Of a DNA stretch of 64,000 nt, positions 1 to 8,947 are shown in pieces; position 1 is the stretch's first letter, and each line of letters starts with the position of its first letter. This DNA is from MR-S7 sp000400995 (GTDB taxonomy: Bacteria; Pseudomonadota; Gammaproteobacteria; Burkholderiales; Burkholderiaceae_C), in NCBI RefSeq assembly GCF_045291395.1, contig NZ_CP152342.1:1054001-1118000 (forward strand), in the 5' to 3' direction. A program made the position numbers and the translations under genes. The notes under the pieces are model-generated. The model ran no database searches and was not told the DNA's origin. It saw nothing but the letters and a program-made list of their open reading frames with translations.

Positions 1-1
1 C

Positions 2-715
2 CGCCTGTCGCAGGACAGCACCGCCTACCGCAAGCAGGGCCGCGTGTGGCTGGAAGGCGATCATCTGTGCAGCGCGCTGCTGGCGCGCGGCCGGCGCCCG
101 GCCTTGGCCGTGTTTTCAGAGTCTTTTTGGCCTGTAGCGCCCGAGCAGTATGCGCGAGCAGCTATCAAGAACATAGTCATCGCCGATGCCCTGTGGGCCG
201 ACATCAGCGCACTGGAATCGCCGGCGCGCATGGGTTTCGTGCTCGACATGCCCGCCGCTGCGGCGCTGGATGCCGATGCGCCCACGGTGGTGCTCGACCG
301 GCTGCAGGATGCGGGCAACGTGGGTTCCATCCTGCGCAGCGCCTCGGCCTTCGGCTTCACGCAGGTGGCTGCGCTCAAGGGCACGGCGCTGCTCTGGTCG
401 CCCAAGGTGCTGCGCGCGGGCATGGGCGCGCATTTCGCGCTGCGGCTGGTGGAAGGCCTGGACGTGCAGCACATCGACATCCTGCGCGTGCCGCTGCTGG
501 CCACCAGCTCGCACCAGGGCGACTGGCTGCACCGCGCTGCGCTGCCGTGGCCGTGCGGCTGGATCCTGGGGCACGAAGGGCAGGGCGTGTCGCCCGCGCT
601 GCAAGCGCGGGCGCGCCTGCACATCCGCATCACCCAGCCGGGGGGTGAGGAGTCCCTCAACGTGGGCGCAGCCGCTGCCATCTGCCTGCATGCGAGCGCG
701 GCGGCGCGCTGCTGA
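2..715 (+). CDS. TrmH-family RNA 2'-O-methyltransferase, 5' partial
   Basis: SPOUT-fold rRNA/tRNA ribose methyltransferase of the TrmH (SpoU) family, using S-adenosylmethionine. The frame is open from base 2 with the typical N-terminal substrate-binding segment (YRKQG..WLEGDHL), so the start lies upstream of the window; the GTG at 44 is internal. The three SPOUT motifs are visible: DAGNVGSILRSASAFGF, GWILGHEGQGVS and TQPGGEESLNVGAAAAI, the last forming the knotted cofactor pocket. The exact target nucleotide cannot be assigned. Codons from about 113 to 178 resemble a dispersed palindrome and encode a stretch (VFSESFWPVAPEQYARAAIK) that looks unlike the rest of the family. Confidence 0.88.
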   Translation, partial: RLSQDSTAYRKQGRVWLEGDHLCSALLARGRRPALAVFSESFWPVAPEQYARAAIKNIVIADALWADISALESPARMGFVLDMPAAAALDADAPTVVLDRLQDAGNVGSILRSASAFGFTQVAALKGTALLWSPKVLRAGMGAHFALRLVEGLDVQHIDILRVPLLATSSHQGDWLHRAALPWPCGWILGHEGQGVSPALQARARLHIRITQPGGEESLNVGAAAAICLHASAAARC

Positions 716-723
716 GCCTGCTC

Positions 724-1101
724 TCAGTCGGTGCCCGTCAGGCAGGGCACGTTGATGTCCTTCTTGAACAGCCGGCAGTTCGCGGCAAACGACGCCTCCA
801 CGCCCGCGTTGCGGTTGCGCTGGAGTTGCGCCAGCTTGTTTTCCTCGTAGCGGGGATGGGGCGGAACGCCCTCGGGGCGGTCCAGGCTCTCGGCCCACAC
901 GGAGGCATAGCACACGCTCTTGCTCGCGCATGCGTGCTCCGCAGCCCGCCGCACGTAGTTGCGGTCGCCGGCCTTGTCCGTGGGCACCATCACGTAGACA
1001 TGGATGCCATACTGGCCGATCACCTGGTCTTGCTGGGCATGGGCCTGGAACGCGCAGAGGGCGCACAGGAAGGCCGTCAGTGCGAGGAACTGCTGTTTCA
1101 T
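724..1101 (-). CDS. small secreted hypothetical protein
   Basis: Protein of about 125 residues with a clear Sec signal peptide (MKQQFLALTAFLCALCAFQAHA, cut after AHA) and four cysteines in the mature part (ACASKSVC, ANC, PCL) that could form two disulfides in the periplasm. A TTG start 18 bases further upstream is possible, but the ATG directly before the signal peptide is preferred. It converges with the methyltransferase gene, ending 8 bases after it. I recognise no family; the function is unknown. Confidence 0.6.
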   Translation of the reverse strand: MKQQFLALTAFLCALCAFQAHAQQDQVIGQYGIHVYVMVPTDKAGDRNYVRRAAEHACASKSVCYASVWAESLDRPEGVPPHPRYEENKLAQLQRNRNAGVEASFAANCRLFKKDINVPCLTGTD

Positions 1102-1201
1102 GTTTTTTCGGGATGGCAAGGATGGGGAAGAAGTGCTCAGCCCCTGGCTGGGGCGGCCGTGGATTGTGCACGCTGGACGGGGCTACTGACGTGCCGCAAG
1201 C

Positions 1202-2383
1202 ATGCAAAGCAAAATGACCACCACGGTGATGCTGGGCGTTGCCCAGACGCTGGCCTGGGCATCGTCGTACTACCTGCCCGCCGTGCTCGCGGACCCCATG
1301 GGCAGGGACACCGGAATGTCCTCCTCCGGCATCTTCGGCGCCTTCTCGATGGCATTGCTGTTCGCCGCAGGGATCGGCCCGTGGGCCGGGCGCGCGATCG
1401 ACCGCTTCGGCGGGCGGCCGGTGCTGGTCCTCAGCAACCTGGTGTTCGCAGCCGGCTTGGCTGCGATGAGCCAGGCCTCCCAGCCCGTCCATGTCTTTAC
1501 CGCATGGGCAGTGATGGGACTGGCCATGGGCAGCGGGCTCTATGAGGCGGCATTCGCCACGCTGGTGCGCCTGCATGGCCAGGAAGCCCGCCGCGCGATC
1601 ACCGGGATCACCTTGCTGGGCGGTTTCGCGAGCACCGTGGGCTGGCCCCTGTCGGCCTATGTGGAAACCACCGCCGGCTGGCGCAGTGCCTGCCTGGTGT
1701 GGGCGGGGCTTCACCTGTTCCTGGGGTTGCCGCTGAACGCGATGCTGCCCAAGGTGGTGCGGGGCGACGCCGGGGCCGCCGAGACAAGGCCCGCGCATGC
1801 CGATGCCCATCAGCCGGGCGTGCCCGTCGCACGCCAGCGGCGTGCGGCCTTGCTCATGGCCTGCGTGTTTGCCATCGCATGGTTCAACAGCACCGCCATG
1901 GCAGCGCATCTGCCCAAGGTCCTGCAGGCTTGCGGAGTGGCGGCGGCAGCGGCCATCGGCATCGCGGCGCTGGTGGGGCCTGCGCAGGTGGGAGGGCGGC
2001 TGATCGAGTTCACCGTGCTCAGGCATGCGCACCCGCTGCTGTCTGCGCGGCTGGCCACCCTGGCGCATCCGCTGGGCGTGCTGGTGCTGGTGCTGCTGGG
2101 TGGGTATGCGGCGCCGGCTTTCGCCGTGCTGCACGGCCTGGGCAACGGCATCCTGACCATCGCCATCGGAACACTGCCGCTGCTGGTGTTCGGTGCGCAG
2201 GGCTACGGGCAGCGGCAGGGACTGCTGATGGTGCCGGCCCGCGTCGCCCAGGCGGGCGCGCCTTTCCTGTTCGGGCTGGCGGTGGAGCAGTGGGGCGCGG
2301 GCGCCCTGGCGTTCTCCGCGCTGCTGGGGGTGCTGGCGTTCGGCGCGTTGGCCGTCCTGGCGTCCGACATGCGGCAGGAATGA
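1202..2383 (+). CDS. MFS transporter
   Basis: Major facilitator superfamily permease of 393 residues, a normal size for a 12-helix member. The loop between helices 2 and 3 carries the MFS signature as GPWAGRAIDRFGGRPVL. The N-terminus (TLAWASSYYLPAVLADPM) and the helix 4-5 pattern resemble YbfB/arabinose-efflux-like transporters common in Burkholderiales. The substrate cannot be predicted. It stands alone, divergent from the small secreted protein and convergent with the catabolic operon that ends at 2406. Confidence 0.8.
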   Translation: MQSKMTTTVMLGVAQTLAWASSYYLPAVLADPMGRDTGMSSSGIFGAFSMALLFAAGIGPWAGRAIDRFGGRPVLVLSNLVFAAGLAAMSQASQPVHVFTAWAVMGLAMGSGLYEAAFATLVRLHGQEARRAITGITLLGGFASTVGWPLSAYVETTAGWRSACLVWAGLHLFLGLPLNAMLPKVVRGDAGAAETRPAHADAHQPGVPVARQRRAALLMACVFAIAWFNSTAMAAHLPKVLQACGVAAAAAIGIAALVGPAQVGGRLIEFTVLRHAHPLLSARLATLAHPLGVLVLVLLGGYAAPAFAVLHGLGNGILTIAIGTLPLLVFGAQGYGQRQGLLMVPARVAQAGAPFLFGLAVEQWGAGALAFSALLGVLAFGALAVLASDMRQE

Positions 2384-2405
2384 GCCGGAGCCATCCCAGC
2401 GCCCG

Positions 2406-3394
2406 TCAATCCAGTGTGACGTGCGCCTTGCGCACGATGTCGCGGTACTTGGCGATCTCGGAATGGATCAGCGTTCCGAATTCCGCCGCCGTTCCACCCG
2501 CAGGTTCCAGCCCCATCGACAGCAGCTTTTGCTGTGTGTCCGGCTGGGCCAGCATGCGGCGCAGTTCCGCATTGAGCTTTTCGACGATGGGCTGGGGTGT
2601 TCCCCGGGGCGCGACGATGCCGTACCAGGTGCCGTCCTCGAAGCCGGGCAGCGCTGCTTCCGAGAGAGTGGGAACGTCCGGCAGCGCGGAGACGCGCTGC
2701 TTCGACGACACACCCAGGGCGCGCAGCTTGCCGGACTTCACGAAAGGCACGAGCGTGACCAGGTTGTCGAACTGCGCATCGGTGACGCCTCCCAGCAGGT
2801 CGTTGGTGGCCGGAGCGCTGCCCTTGTAAGGCACATGGGCCACGTCGATCCCGGCAGCGAGGGCGAAGCTCACGCCGCCCAGGTGCTGGGCCGTACCCGT
2901 GCCGCCGTTGCCGATGGCGATCTTGCCTGGCTGGCGCTTGGCCAACTGCACGAAATCGCGCGCGGTGGTTGCGTCCACCTTCGTGGGATTCACCACGAGC
3001 AGCAGCGGTGCGCGCACCAGCAATGCGACAGGCTGGAAGTCGCTGGCGGAGTCGTAGTTGAGTTTGGGATAGAGCGATGGATTCACCGCCATGAACCCCG
3101 CTGCCGCCAAGGTGAGCGTGTAGCCGTCGGGCGCTGCCTTGGCGCCCGCTTCCGCGCCGATGTTGCCGCCCGCGCCGGGACGGTTTTCCACCACTGCCGG
3201 CTGCCCCCAGGCATTGGAAAGCTGCTGGGCCACCATGCGGCCCAGCGTATCCGAGGCTCCCCCGGGGGGAACGGAACGATCACGCGCAGCGGCTTGTTCG
3301 GATAGTCGGCCTGTGCCATGGCCGCGCCGGGCAAGCCGAGCGCGCAGCAGAGAGCCGTGGCAATGGACAAGAGTTGGCGTCGTGGCGAGTGCAT
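2406..3394 (-). pseudogene. Bug-family (TctC) solute-binding protein, frameshifted
   Basis: Periplasmic binding protein of the tripartite tricarboxylate transporter (Bug) family, which binds carboxylates. The natural start is MHSPRRQLLSIATALCCALG with a signal peptide ending AMA, followed by YPNKPLRVIVPFPPG. There the frame breaks: the continuation (GGASDTLGRMVAQQL, then ENRPGAGGN) lies in another frame. One extra base in the C5G6 run at 3259-3269 would restore a full-length protein of about 329 residues. The second Bug gene just upstream in the operon is intact. As given the gene is broken; a sequencing under-call is an equally good explanation. Confidence 0.8.
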
Positions 3395-3425
3395 GGTGGC
3401 TGTGCCTTTCTGGTGCGGCCTGGGG

Positions 3426-4412
3426 TCAGTCGATCTTTGCGCCGGAGGTCTTGACGACCTGCGCCCAGCGCTGCGTTTCGGAGGCGATGAAGCTGCGGAA
3501 TTCCTCCGGGCTGCTCGGCATGGGGGTGACACCCATCTTGGCCAGCTGGGCCTGGAAGTCGGGGGCGTCGATCGCCTTGCGCATTTCACCGTTGAGCTTG
3601 TTGACAATGTCTTTCGGCGTGCCTGCAGGCGCCAGGAAACCGAACCAGACGGTCATGTCGAATCCGGGCAACGTTTCCGAGATGGCAGGGATTTCCTTGG
3701 CGGCTGCGGAGCGCTGCATGCTGGAAACGCCCAGTGCGCGCACACGTCCGCTTTCGACTTGCGGCAACACGGCAGGCATCTGGTCGAACAGCATCTGCAC
3801 TTGCCCTCCGATGAGATCCTGCATGGCGGGGCCGCCGCCCTTGTAGGGCACGTGCGTGAGTTCGACTCCGGCCGCGGACTTGAGCATCTCTGCCGCAAGA
3901 TGGCTGGACGTGCCATTGCCGTTGGACGCGTAGTTGAGCTTGCCGGGATGGGCCTTGGCATAGGCCACCAGTTCCTTGACGTTGGCGGCCGGCACCGACG
4001 GATGCACGACGAGCAGGTTGGGCACGCCGGCATATCGGCCGATGGGCGTCAGGTCCTTGATGGGATCGAAGGGCATCTTGGCGTAGAGCGCCGGGTTGAT
4101 CGCCAGCCCGATCGGTCCCATGAGCAGGGTATAGCCGTCGGGTTCGGACTTGGCCACGACCTCCATGCCCACGTTGCCGCCCGCGCCGGGGCGGTTGTCC
4201 ACGACCACGGGCTGCCCCAGGCTCTGTCCCATGCGGTCTGCCAGCAGGCGCGCCAGGATGCTGGTCGTACCTCCTGTAGCGAAGGGCACGACCAGGCGGA
4301 TGGGCTTGGTGGGATAGGCCGCGGTGCTGGCGTGCGCAATGCCTGCCCCCGTCAGGGTGGCGGCGGCAGCGATGAGCAGCGCGCGGCGGCGCAGCGGTGA
4401 AGAAAAGGTCAT
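3426..4412 (-). CDS. Bug-family (TctC) tripartite tricarboxylate transporter substrate-binding protein
   Basis: Intact 328-residue periplasmic binding protein. A signal peptide ends at IAHA; family motifs follow: YPTKPIRLVVPFATGG, VVVDNRPGAGGNVG, EPDGYTLLMG and HVPYKGGGPAMQDLIGG. Bug proteins bind small carboxylates in a Venus-flytrap cleft. No TctA/TctB membrane subunits lie nearby, which is usual for the expanded Bug set of beta-proteobacteria. It sits between a second Bug gene and the enolase-superfamily gene, so its ligand is probably the sugar acid or hydroxy acid that this operon degrades. Confidence 0.92.
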   Translation of the reverse strand: MTFSSPLRRRALLIAAAATLTGAGIAHASTAAYPTKPIRLVVPFATGGTTSILARLLADRMGQSLGQPVVVDNRPGAGGNVGMEVVAKSEPDGYTLLMGPIGLAINPALYAKMPFDPIKDLTPIGRYAGVPNLLVVHPSVPAANVKELVAYAKAHPGKLNYASNGNGTSSHLAAEMLKSAAGVELTHVPYKGGGPAMQDLIGGQVQMLFDQMPAVLPQVESGRVRALGVSSMQRSAAAKEIPAISETLPGFDMTVWFGFLAPAGTPKDIVNKLNGEMRKAIDAPDFQAQLAKMGVTPMPSSPEEFRSFIASETQRWAQVVKTSGAKID

Positions 4413-4454
4413 GGCGTTGTCTCCTGGTTTGTTTTCTGGAAGTGGGGTGGCGCG

Positions 4455-5621
4455 TCAGTCCACGCTGTAGCGGTCCACGAATTCCTGTCGCACCGTGATG
4501 CCCAGGCCCGGGCGATCAGGGATTTCCACGTAGCCGTCCTGCACGGTGAACTGTTCTTCGGCCAGTTCCTGGAGCAGCGGGTTGGCTCCCACGGAGTACT
4601 CCAGGATGAAGCCTGCGGGCGATGCGGCAGCCACGTGCATGCCGGCAGAGAAGGCGAGCGCGCCGGTCCACAGGTGCGGCGCGAGCTTGATGTTCCATGC
4701 GGCGGCAAGCGCGCCGATGCGCATCGCCTCCGAGATGCCGCCGCAGATGGCGAGGTCGGGCTGGAAGACATCTGCCGCGCGCAGTTGCACGAGGTCACGG
4801 AAATCGAAACGGTTGAATTCGCTCTCGCCGGCCGCGATGGGAACGGCGGTGGCGGCACGTACCTCGGCCATGCCGTGCTTGTCGTCGGCCGTGACGGGCT
4901 CTTCGAACCACAGCAGGTTGCAGTCTTCCACCAGGCGGCAAAAGCGCTTGGCCTCCGCTACGGTGTAGGTGCCGTGCGCGTCGCAGGCCAGGCCGATGTC
5001 GGGCCCCAGGGCTTCGCGCGCGGCGCGCACCCGGCGTGCCGAATGGATCGGATCGCCGTCGATCACGCCCACACGCATCTTCACCGCCTTGAAGCCGCCG
5101 CGTGCGACATAGCCCAGCAACTGCTCGCCGATGTGCTGCGCATCGGCCCAGCCGCCCGATGCATAGGCGGGCATGCGTTCGGATTTGCGCCCACCCAGCA
5201 GGCGCCAGACCGGGGCGTTCAGGTGCTTGCCCAGAATGTCCCACAGCGCCATGTCGATGCCGCTGATCGCGGCCACCGAGACACCGCGGCGGCCCATGAT
5301 GGGAAACACATGGCCATGCGCCAGTGCGTAGTGCCCCCGGCAGCCGTTGTACATGAGCTCCCACAGGCGGTTGATGTCGCGCGGGTCCTCGCCCACCAGC
5401 GCGGGGCCGAACTTGTGGTTGATGATGGCCACGACCCCGTGGCTGTTGCCTTCGCTGCCGACTTCCTCCTTGGCTTCGCCCCAGCCGACCAGGCCGCACT
5501 CGGTTTCGATGCGCACGAGGACCGAATCAAACGACGCGACGCGGCCGAAATCCGAGACGTGCTGCTTTTCGTAGGGAATGGGAACGTGGAGCCATCGGGC
5601 CTGGATGCTTTTGATCTTCAT
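4455..5621 (-). CDS. mandelate racemase/muconate lactonizing enzyme family (enolase superfamily) protein
   Basis: A 388-residue enolase-superfamily enzyme that abstracts a proton alpha to a carboxylate, with Mg2+. The N-terminal capping domain covers about residues 1-125 and the barrel about 140-360. Visible residues include the barrel lysine motif (KAVKMRVG), Mg2+ ligands in LACDAHG, WFEEPV and AAGESEF, and a histidine in KLAPHLW. This pattern points to the mandelate-racemase subgroup, which includes many sugar-acid dehydratases. With a 2-hydroxyacid dehydrogenase and Bug proteins beside it, a role in sugar-acid catabolism is likely; racemase activity cannot be excluded. Confidence 0.88.
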   Translation of the reverse strand: MKIKSIQARWLHVPIPYEKQHVSDFGRVASFDSVLVRIETECGLVGWGEAKEEVGSEGNSHGVVAIINHKFGPALVGEDPRDINRLWELMYNGCRGHYALAHGHVFPIMGRRGVSVAAISGIDMALWDILGKHLNAPVWRLLGGRKSERMPAYASGGWADAQHIGEQLLGYVARGGFKAVKMRVGVIDGDPIHSARRVRAAREALGPDIGLACDAHGTYTVAEAKRFCRLVEDCNLLWFEEPVTADDKHGMAEVRAATAVPIAAGESEFNRFDFRDLVQLRAADVFQPDLAICGGISEAMRIGALAAAWNIKLAPHLWTGALAFSAGMHVAAASPAGFILEYSVGANPLLQELAEEQFTVQDGYVEIPDRPGLGITVRQEFVDRYSVD

Positions 5622-5654
5622 GGGACAAGGAGCAGGGGGTGGAACAAGAAGGGG

Positions 5655-6644
5655 CTAGCTGCCGAGGCGGGCCCAGTGCGCGCGAATGGCGCTCTCGGCC
5701 TCCGGGTTGCACAGGTGGCGTGGCAGATGGCCTGCCTGCATCTGCAGCAGCTGTTCGGCTACGCTGGCGCTCATGCGCTGCATGCTGTCGCGGGTAATGC
5801 CGGCCAAGTGCGGTGTGAGGCGCACGCGCGGCAGCTCCCGCAGCCGCGATGCGCAGGGCAGGGGCTGGGTCTCGAAGACGTCCAATGCCGCGCCTGCCAC
5901 CTGGCCGCTTTCGAGCGCTGCGATCAGCGCAGGGGTGTCGATCACCGCGCCGCGCGCCACGTTCACGATGAACAGGCCCCGTTTGGCATGCGCCAGGGCA
6001 TCGGCGTCGACGAGGTGGCGCGTCGCGTCGGTGAGCGGGCAGGCCAGCACGAGGAAATCGGCCTGGCGGAGGGCCTCGGCCAGGGATGTGCAGGGGATCG
6101 GGTCGCCAGCGGTTGCAGTGCTGCGCCGTACGCCGAGCACACGCATGCCGAAGCCTGCGGAGCACATTCCTGCCAAGGCGCGGCCGATGGCTCCCAGGCC
6201 TACGATGGCGACGGTCTTTCCATGCAGGTCGGGCAGATGCTCGGCCGCGGCGCGTGGGGCGTTCCATTGCCCTGCGCGCAGCAGGTCCTCCATTTCCGGG
6301 AGCTGCCGCGCCAGGGAGAGCATCTGCCCCATGGCGTATTCGGCCACGCTGCGCGCATTGACGGCCGGCACGTTGGCAACTGCCACGCCTTGGTCGCTGG
6401 CCTTGTCCACGGGGATCATGTCCAGGCCTGCGCCGTGGCGCACGACGCCGCGCAGCGCGGGAGCTGCGGCGAACAGATCGCCAGGCAGGGGTGCTCGTAC
6501 CACGATGTACTGCGCGTCTCGAGCCATCGCGCGCAGGGTGTCGGCGTCGGTGGCGGGCGCATGGCGCAGCTCGAACTGGAGTGACAGCGCTTGTTCCACG
6601 CCGGCCTCCATGGGGTTGGTGAGCAAAACGATGGGCGGCGGCAT
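5655..6644 (-). CDS. D-2-hydroxyacid dehydrogenase (NAD(P)-dependent)
   Basis: A 329-residue D-isomer-specific 2-hydroxyacid dehydrogenase of the phosphoglycerate dehydrogenase/hydroxypyruvate reductase type. The Rossmann dinucleotide motif is VAIVGLGAIGRALAG. Catalytic-site segments are visible as VRHGAGLDMIP, NVARGAVIDTPAL (Arg), ALDVFETQPLP (Glu) and TPHLAGIT (His). It interconverts a 2-keto acid and a 2-hydroxy acid. The product of the neighbouring enolase-superfamily enzyme would be a 2-keto acid, so the two may act in sequence. The gene is co-directional with the operon, 33 bases upstream of the MR/MLE gene. Confidence 0.9.
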   Translation of the reverse strand: MPPPIVLLTNPMEAGVEQALSLQFELRHAPATDADTLRAMARDAQYIVVRAPLPGDLFAAAPALRGVVRHGAGLDMIPVDKASDQGVAVANVPAVNARSVAEYAMGQMLSLARQLPEMEDLLRAGQWNAPRAAAEHLPDLHGKTVAIVGLGAIGRALAGMCSAGFGMRVLGVRRSTATAGDPIPCTSLAEALRQADFLVLACPLTDATRHLVDADALAHAKRGLFIVNVARGAVIDTPALIAALESGQVAGAALDVFETQPLPCASRLRELPRVRLTPHLAGITRDSMQRMSASVAEQLLQMQAGHLPRHLCNPEAESAIRAHWARLGS

Positions 6645-6650
6645 GGCGCT

Positions 6651-7358
6651 TCAGGCCTGCCCTGGGCGGGCGTTGGCAGGCTGCACGTGGGCCATCCAGT
6701 AGCGCTCGACGTTGCCCAGGTGCTGGTTGAGCACGTCCAGCGCCTTGCCCGTGTCTCCCTGCGCGATGGCGTTGCGCAGCGCCGTGTGCTGGGTGATGGA
6801 GCGCTTGGCATTGCCGGGCTCGCCGAAATACTGCTCGCGCCGCGCCCGTGACGCCAGCCAGAAGGAGTTGGCTGCGCGCTGTATCAGCCGGTTGCCGCTG
6901 GCGGCACACAGCGCCATGTGGAATTGGGCGTCTTGCTCGCTGAGCGATTGCCCGGCGGCATGGCGCGCCCGCGATGCGGTGAGGATCAGGTCCAGGTGTT
7001 CCATGTCCTGCTCCGTGCGGCGCTGGCAGGCCAGGGTGACGGCCTGGATTTCGAGCATGGAGCGGAACTGGTTGAGATCGAGTACGTCGGCGGCCGACAC
7101 TGGCATGCCCAGGTCCGATTCCAGCACCACCATGTCGAGCGAGGCTTCTGTGGCGATGTCCTTGAGGTAGATGCCCGATTGGGGGCGCCGCTCGAGCACG
7201 CGCATCGCCTCCAGCGTAGCCAATGCCTCGCGAAGGATGCCGCGGCTGACCTGGAAGCGCTCGGCCAGTTCACGCTCCGAAGGAATACGTTCGCCCGGCT
7301 GGTAGCCGCGTTCGCGGATGAACGGAAGGATGCGGGCGAGGACTTGCTGGGTTTCCAT
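6651..7358 (-). CDS. GntR/FadR-family transcriptional regulator
   Basis: A 235-residue GntR regulator of the FadR subfamily. The winged-helix domain spans about residues 1-75 (GERIPSERELAERFQVSRGILREALATLEAMRVL). It is followed by an all-helical FCD effector domain, with histidines placed to hold a metal and a carboxylate ligand (QFHMALCAAS, QHTALRNAI). It is the first gene of the minus-strand operon, six bases before the dehydrogenase. Two TGGTnnnACCA palindromes lie directly upstream, so autorepression and repression of the operon, relieved by the pathway substrate, is the natural model. Confidence 0.9.
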   Translation of the reverse strand: METQQVLARILPFIRERGYQPGERIPSERELAERFQVSRGILREALATLEAMRVLERRPQSGIYLKDIATEASLDMVVLESDLGMPVSAADVLDLNQFRSMLEIQAVTLACQRRTEQDMEHLDLILTASRARHAAGQSLSEQDAQFHMALCAASGNRLIQRAANSFWLASRARREQYFGEPGNAKRSITQHTALRNAIAQGDTGKALDVLNQHLGNVERYWMAHVQPANARPGQA

Positions 7359-7373
7359 GGATCGGCGTTAATT

Positions 7374-7384
7374 TGGTCTAACCA
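7374..7384. promoter_or_regulatory. FadR-type GntR operator 1
   Basis: TGGTCTAACCA is an exact match to TGGTnnnACCA, the palindrome bound by FadR-subfamily GntR regulators. It lies 16 bases upstream of the regulator start codon, where a bound dimer would block transcription or initiation. Confidence 0.8.
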
Positions 7385-7387
7385 ATT

Positions 7388-7398
7388 TGGTTGAACCA
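7388..7398. promoter_or_regulatory. FadR-type GntR operator 2
   Basis: TGGTTGAACCA is a second exact TGGTnnnACCA palindrome. Its centre is 14 bases from that of operator 1, so the two boxes nearly touch. The pair suggests two dimers binding side by side. A half site (GCGACCA) follows near 7404-7410. Confidence 0.8.
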
Positions 7399-7552
7399 AT
7401 TTTGCGACCAAGACATACTTTTCTGACTACGGGTTATCCCGGGCCACGTTGCGTGCAGTGCTGATCGAGGTAGATGGGATGGCGCCCGGCGCAGCGGAGC
7501 GATTCCCTGGAGGGCACTTGGCCTGGAAATTCGCCCGATGGACGAGGGTGCT

Positions 7553-8947
7553 TCAGGCGCAGGCGACCTGGTTGCGCCCCGTGCGCTTGGCTTCGTAGAG
7601 CGCGCGGTCTGCCATGTCCACCAGCATGGCGCTGTAGGCATTGAATGCTCCGTCGCTTGCGCAGGCCATGCCGATGCTGACGGTCACGCCCATGGGGCCG
7701 GTCCGCTCGTTGCCATGTACGAGGTCCTGCACCGTCTGCCGGATGGACTCGGCCAGTTCCCGCGCACCCTGGGCGTCTGTGCCGGGCAGCAGCACGGCGA
7801 ACTCTTCGCCGCCGTAGCGTGCCACCAAGCTGCCCGTGCGCTGCACCTGCTGCGCCAGCACGCTGCCGACACGTTTGAGCACCTCGTCGCCGAACGGATG
7901 CCCGTGCGTGTCATTGAGGTGCTTGAAGTGGTCCACATCCATCATGAGCAGCGCCAGCGTCGTGCCCGCGCGTTGCGCGCGGCGCCATTCCGCCTCGAGC
8001 ACCTCGTCGAACCGGCGCCGGTTGGCCAGCCCGGTCAGCGCATCCGTCACGGCCAGCGACTCCAGGCGCGAGGTCAGCAGCCGAAGCTCTTCCTGCTGCC
8101 GCCGCGATTCCGTCACGTCCATGTGCGAGAAGAAGCTGCAGCCGTTGGCCTGGGTGCCGCGCAGCTCGACAATGCGCACCCAGCGGTCGTGCGGCAACGC
8201 CAGTTCGTAGGGAGCACCGGAAAAGCGCTGCCGCTCCTTCAGTGCCGCGAGGCCGGCGGTGTAGCGTGCCGTCGGCTCTTCGCCGAGCCATGCACCCGCA
8301 TAGATGTCGCCGAAGTGGCGCCGTGCCAGGTCCGCGATGCCGGACAAGCCGTAGAGCACGAGGAAAGCGTGGTTGGCCCAAATGGCCAGGTCGTGCTTAT
8401 CGACCATCAACACGCCGTCCGCCAGGCTCTCCAGCGCCGTCGCCGCGTCAGGAGAGATGGACGCCGGCAAAGGCGCCACCTGGGGGTTGAGCCGGTCCTG
8501 CATGCCCGTGAGCAAGGGCTGTGTCTTGCGCCACAAGCGCACGCGGCCGTGGCCTCCCAGCGGCAGGGACGCCACCCGTACCCGGTAGCCATGGTGATCG
8601 AACTCGTAGGAGCGCTGCTGGCTGCGGTGCCGCAGAACGCCATCGTCAATGTAGCGCTCCATCGAAGGCAGTTCCTCCTCGCTCAGCCTTTGCCGGTAGA
8701 ACCGCCGCAGATTCTCCCGGTAGTGCTCGCCAGGGTAGACGTGCCCCGCGTGTTCGGGGAAGAACTGCAGGAAGGTATCGTTCCAGAGGAGCGTCCGGTC
8801 TTCTTCGTCGAAGACGCACAGGGCGACTTCGAGTTGGTCGAGCGCCGTAGCCAGGGTGCGCAAAGCGGCTTCGTCGGATGTGTTCACGGCGGAGTTCCAC
8901 GGGATTGAGCGCTGTCTTCCGAAGCAAGGAGCGCGAGCGATGGGCAC
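7553..8947 (-). CDS. diguanylate cyclase with PAS domains
   Basis: A 464-residue cytoplasmic protein with two PAS-like segments (about residues 35-120 and 180-285; WNDTFLQFFPEHAGH and WANHAFLVLYGL) and a C-terminal GGDEF domain (about 300-460). The active-site signature is GGEEF, so it should make c-di-GMP from two GTP. The usual inhibitory I-site RxxD is RTGS here, so product feedback through that site is probably lost. No ATG start is obvious: GTG at 8945-8947 gives the longest form, and GTG at 8885-8887 gives a form beginning VNTSDEAAL. No membrane helix is seen, so PAS-sensed signals are likely intracellular. Confidence 0.85.
   Translation of the reverse strand: MPIARAPCFGRQRSIPWNSAVNTSDEAALRTLATALDQLEVALCVFDEEDRTLLWNDTFLQFFPEHAGHVYPGEHYRENLRRFYRQRLSEEELPSMERYIDDGVLRHRSQQRSYEFDHHGYRVRVASLPLGGHGRVRLWRKTQPLLTGMQDRLNPQVAPLPASISPDAATALESLADGVLMVDKHDLAIWANHAFLVLYGLSGIADLARRHFGDIYAGAWLGEEPTARYTAGLAALKERQRFSGAPYELALPHDRWVRIVELRGTQANGCSFFSHMDVTESRRQQEELRLLTSRLESLAVTDALTGLANRRRFDEVLEAEWRRAQRAGTTLALLMMDVDHFKHLNDTHGHPFGDEVLKRVGSVLAQQVQRTGSLVARYGGEEFAVLLPGTDAQGARELAESIRQTVQDLVHGNERTGPMGVTVSIGMACASDGAFNAYSAMLVDMADRALYEAKRTGRNQVACA

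Noticed and set aside
116..2134. Very long minus-strand open frame across the methyltransferase and MFS genes
   Set aside because: Arginine/histidine/glutamine-rich translation with no recognisable domain; it is the high-GC shadow of real plus-strand genes. The same applies to long antisense frames at 16801-18249, 28801-30627, 32735-34885, 35234-37585 and 38296-41193.
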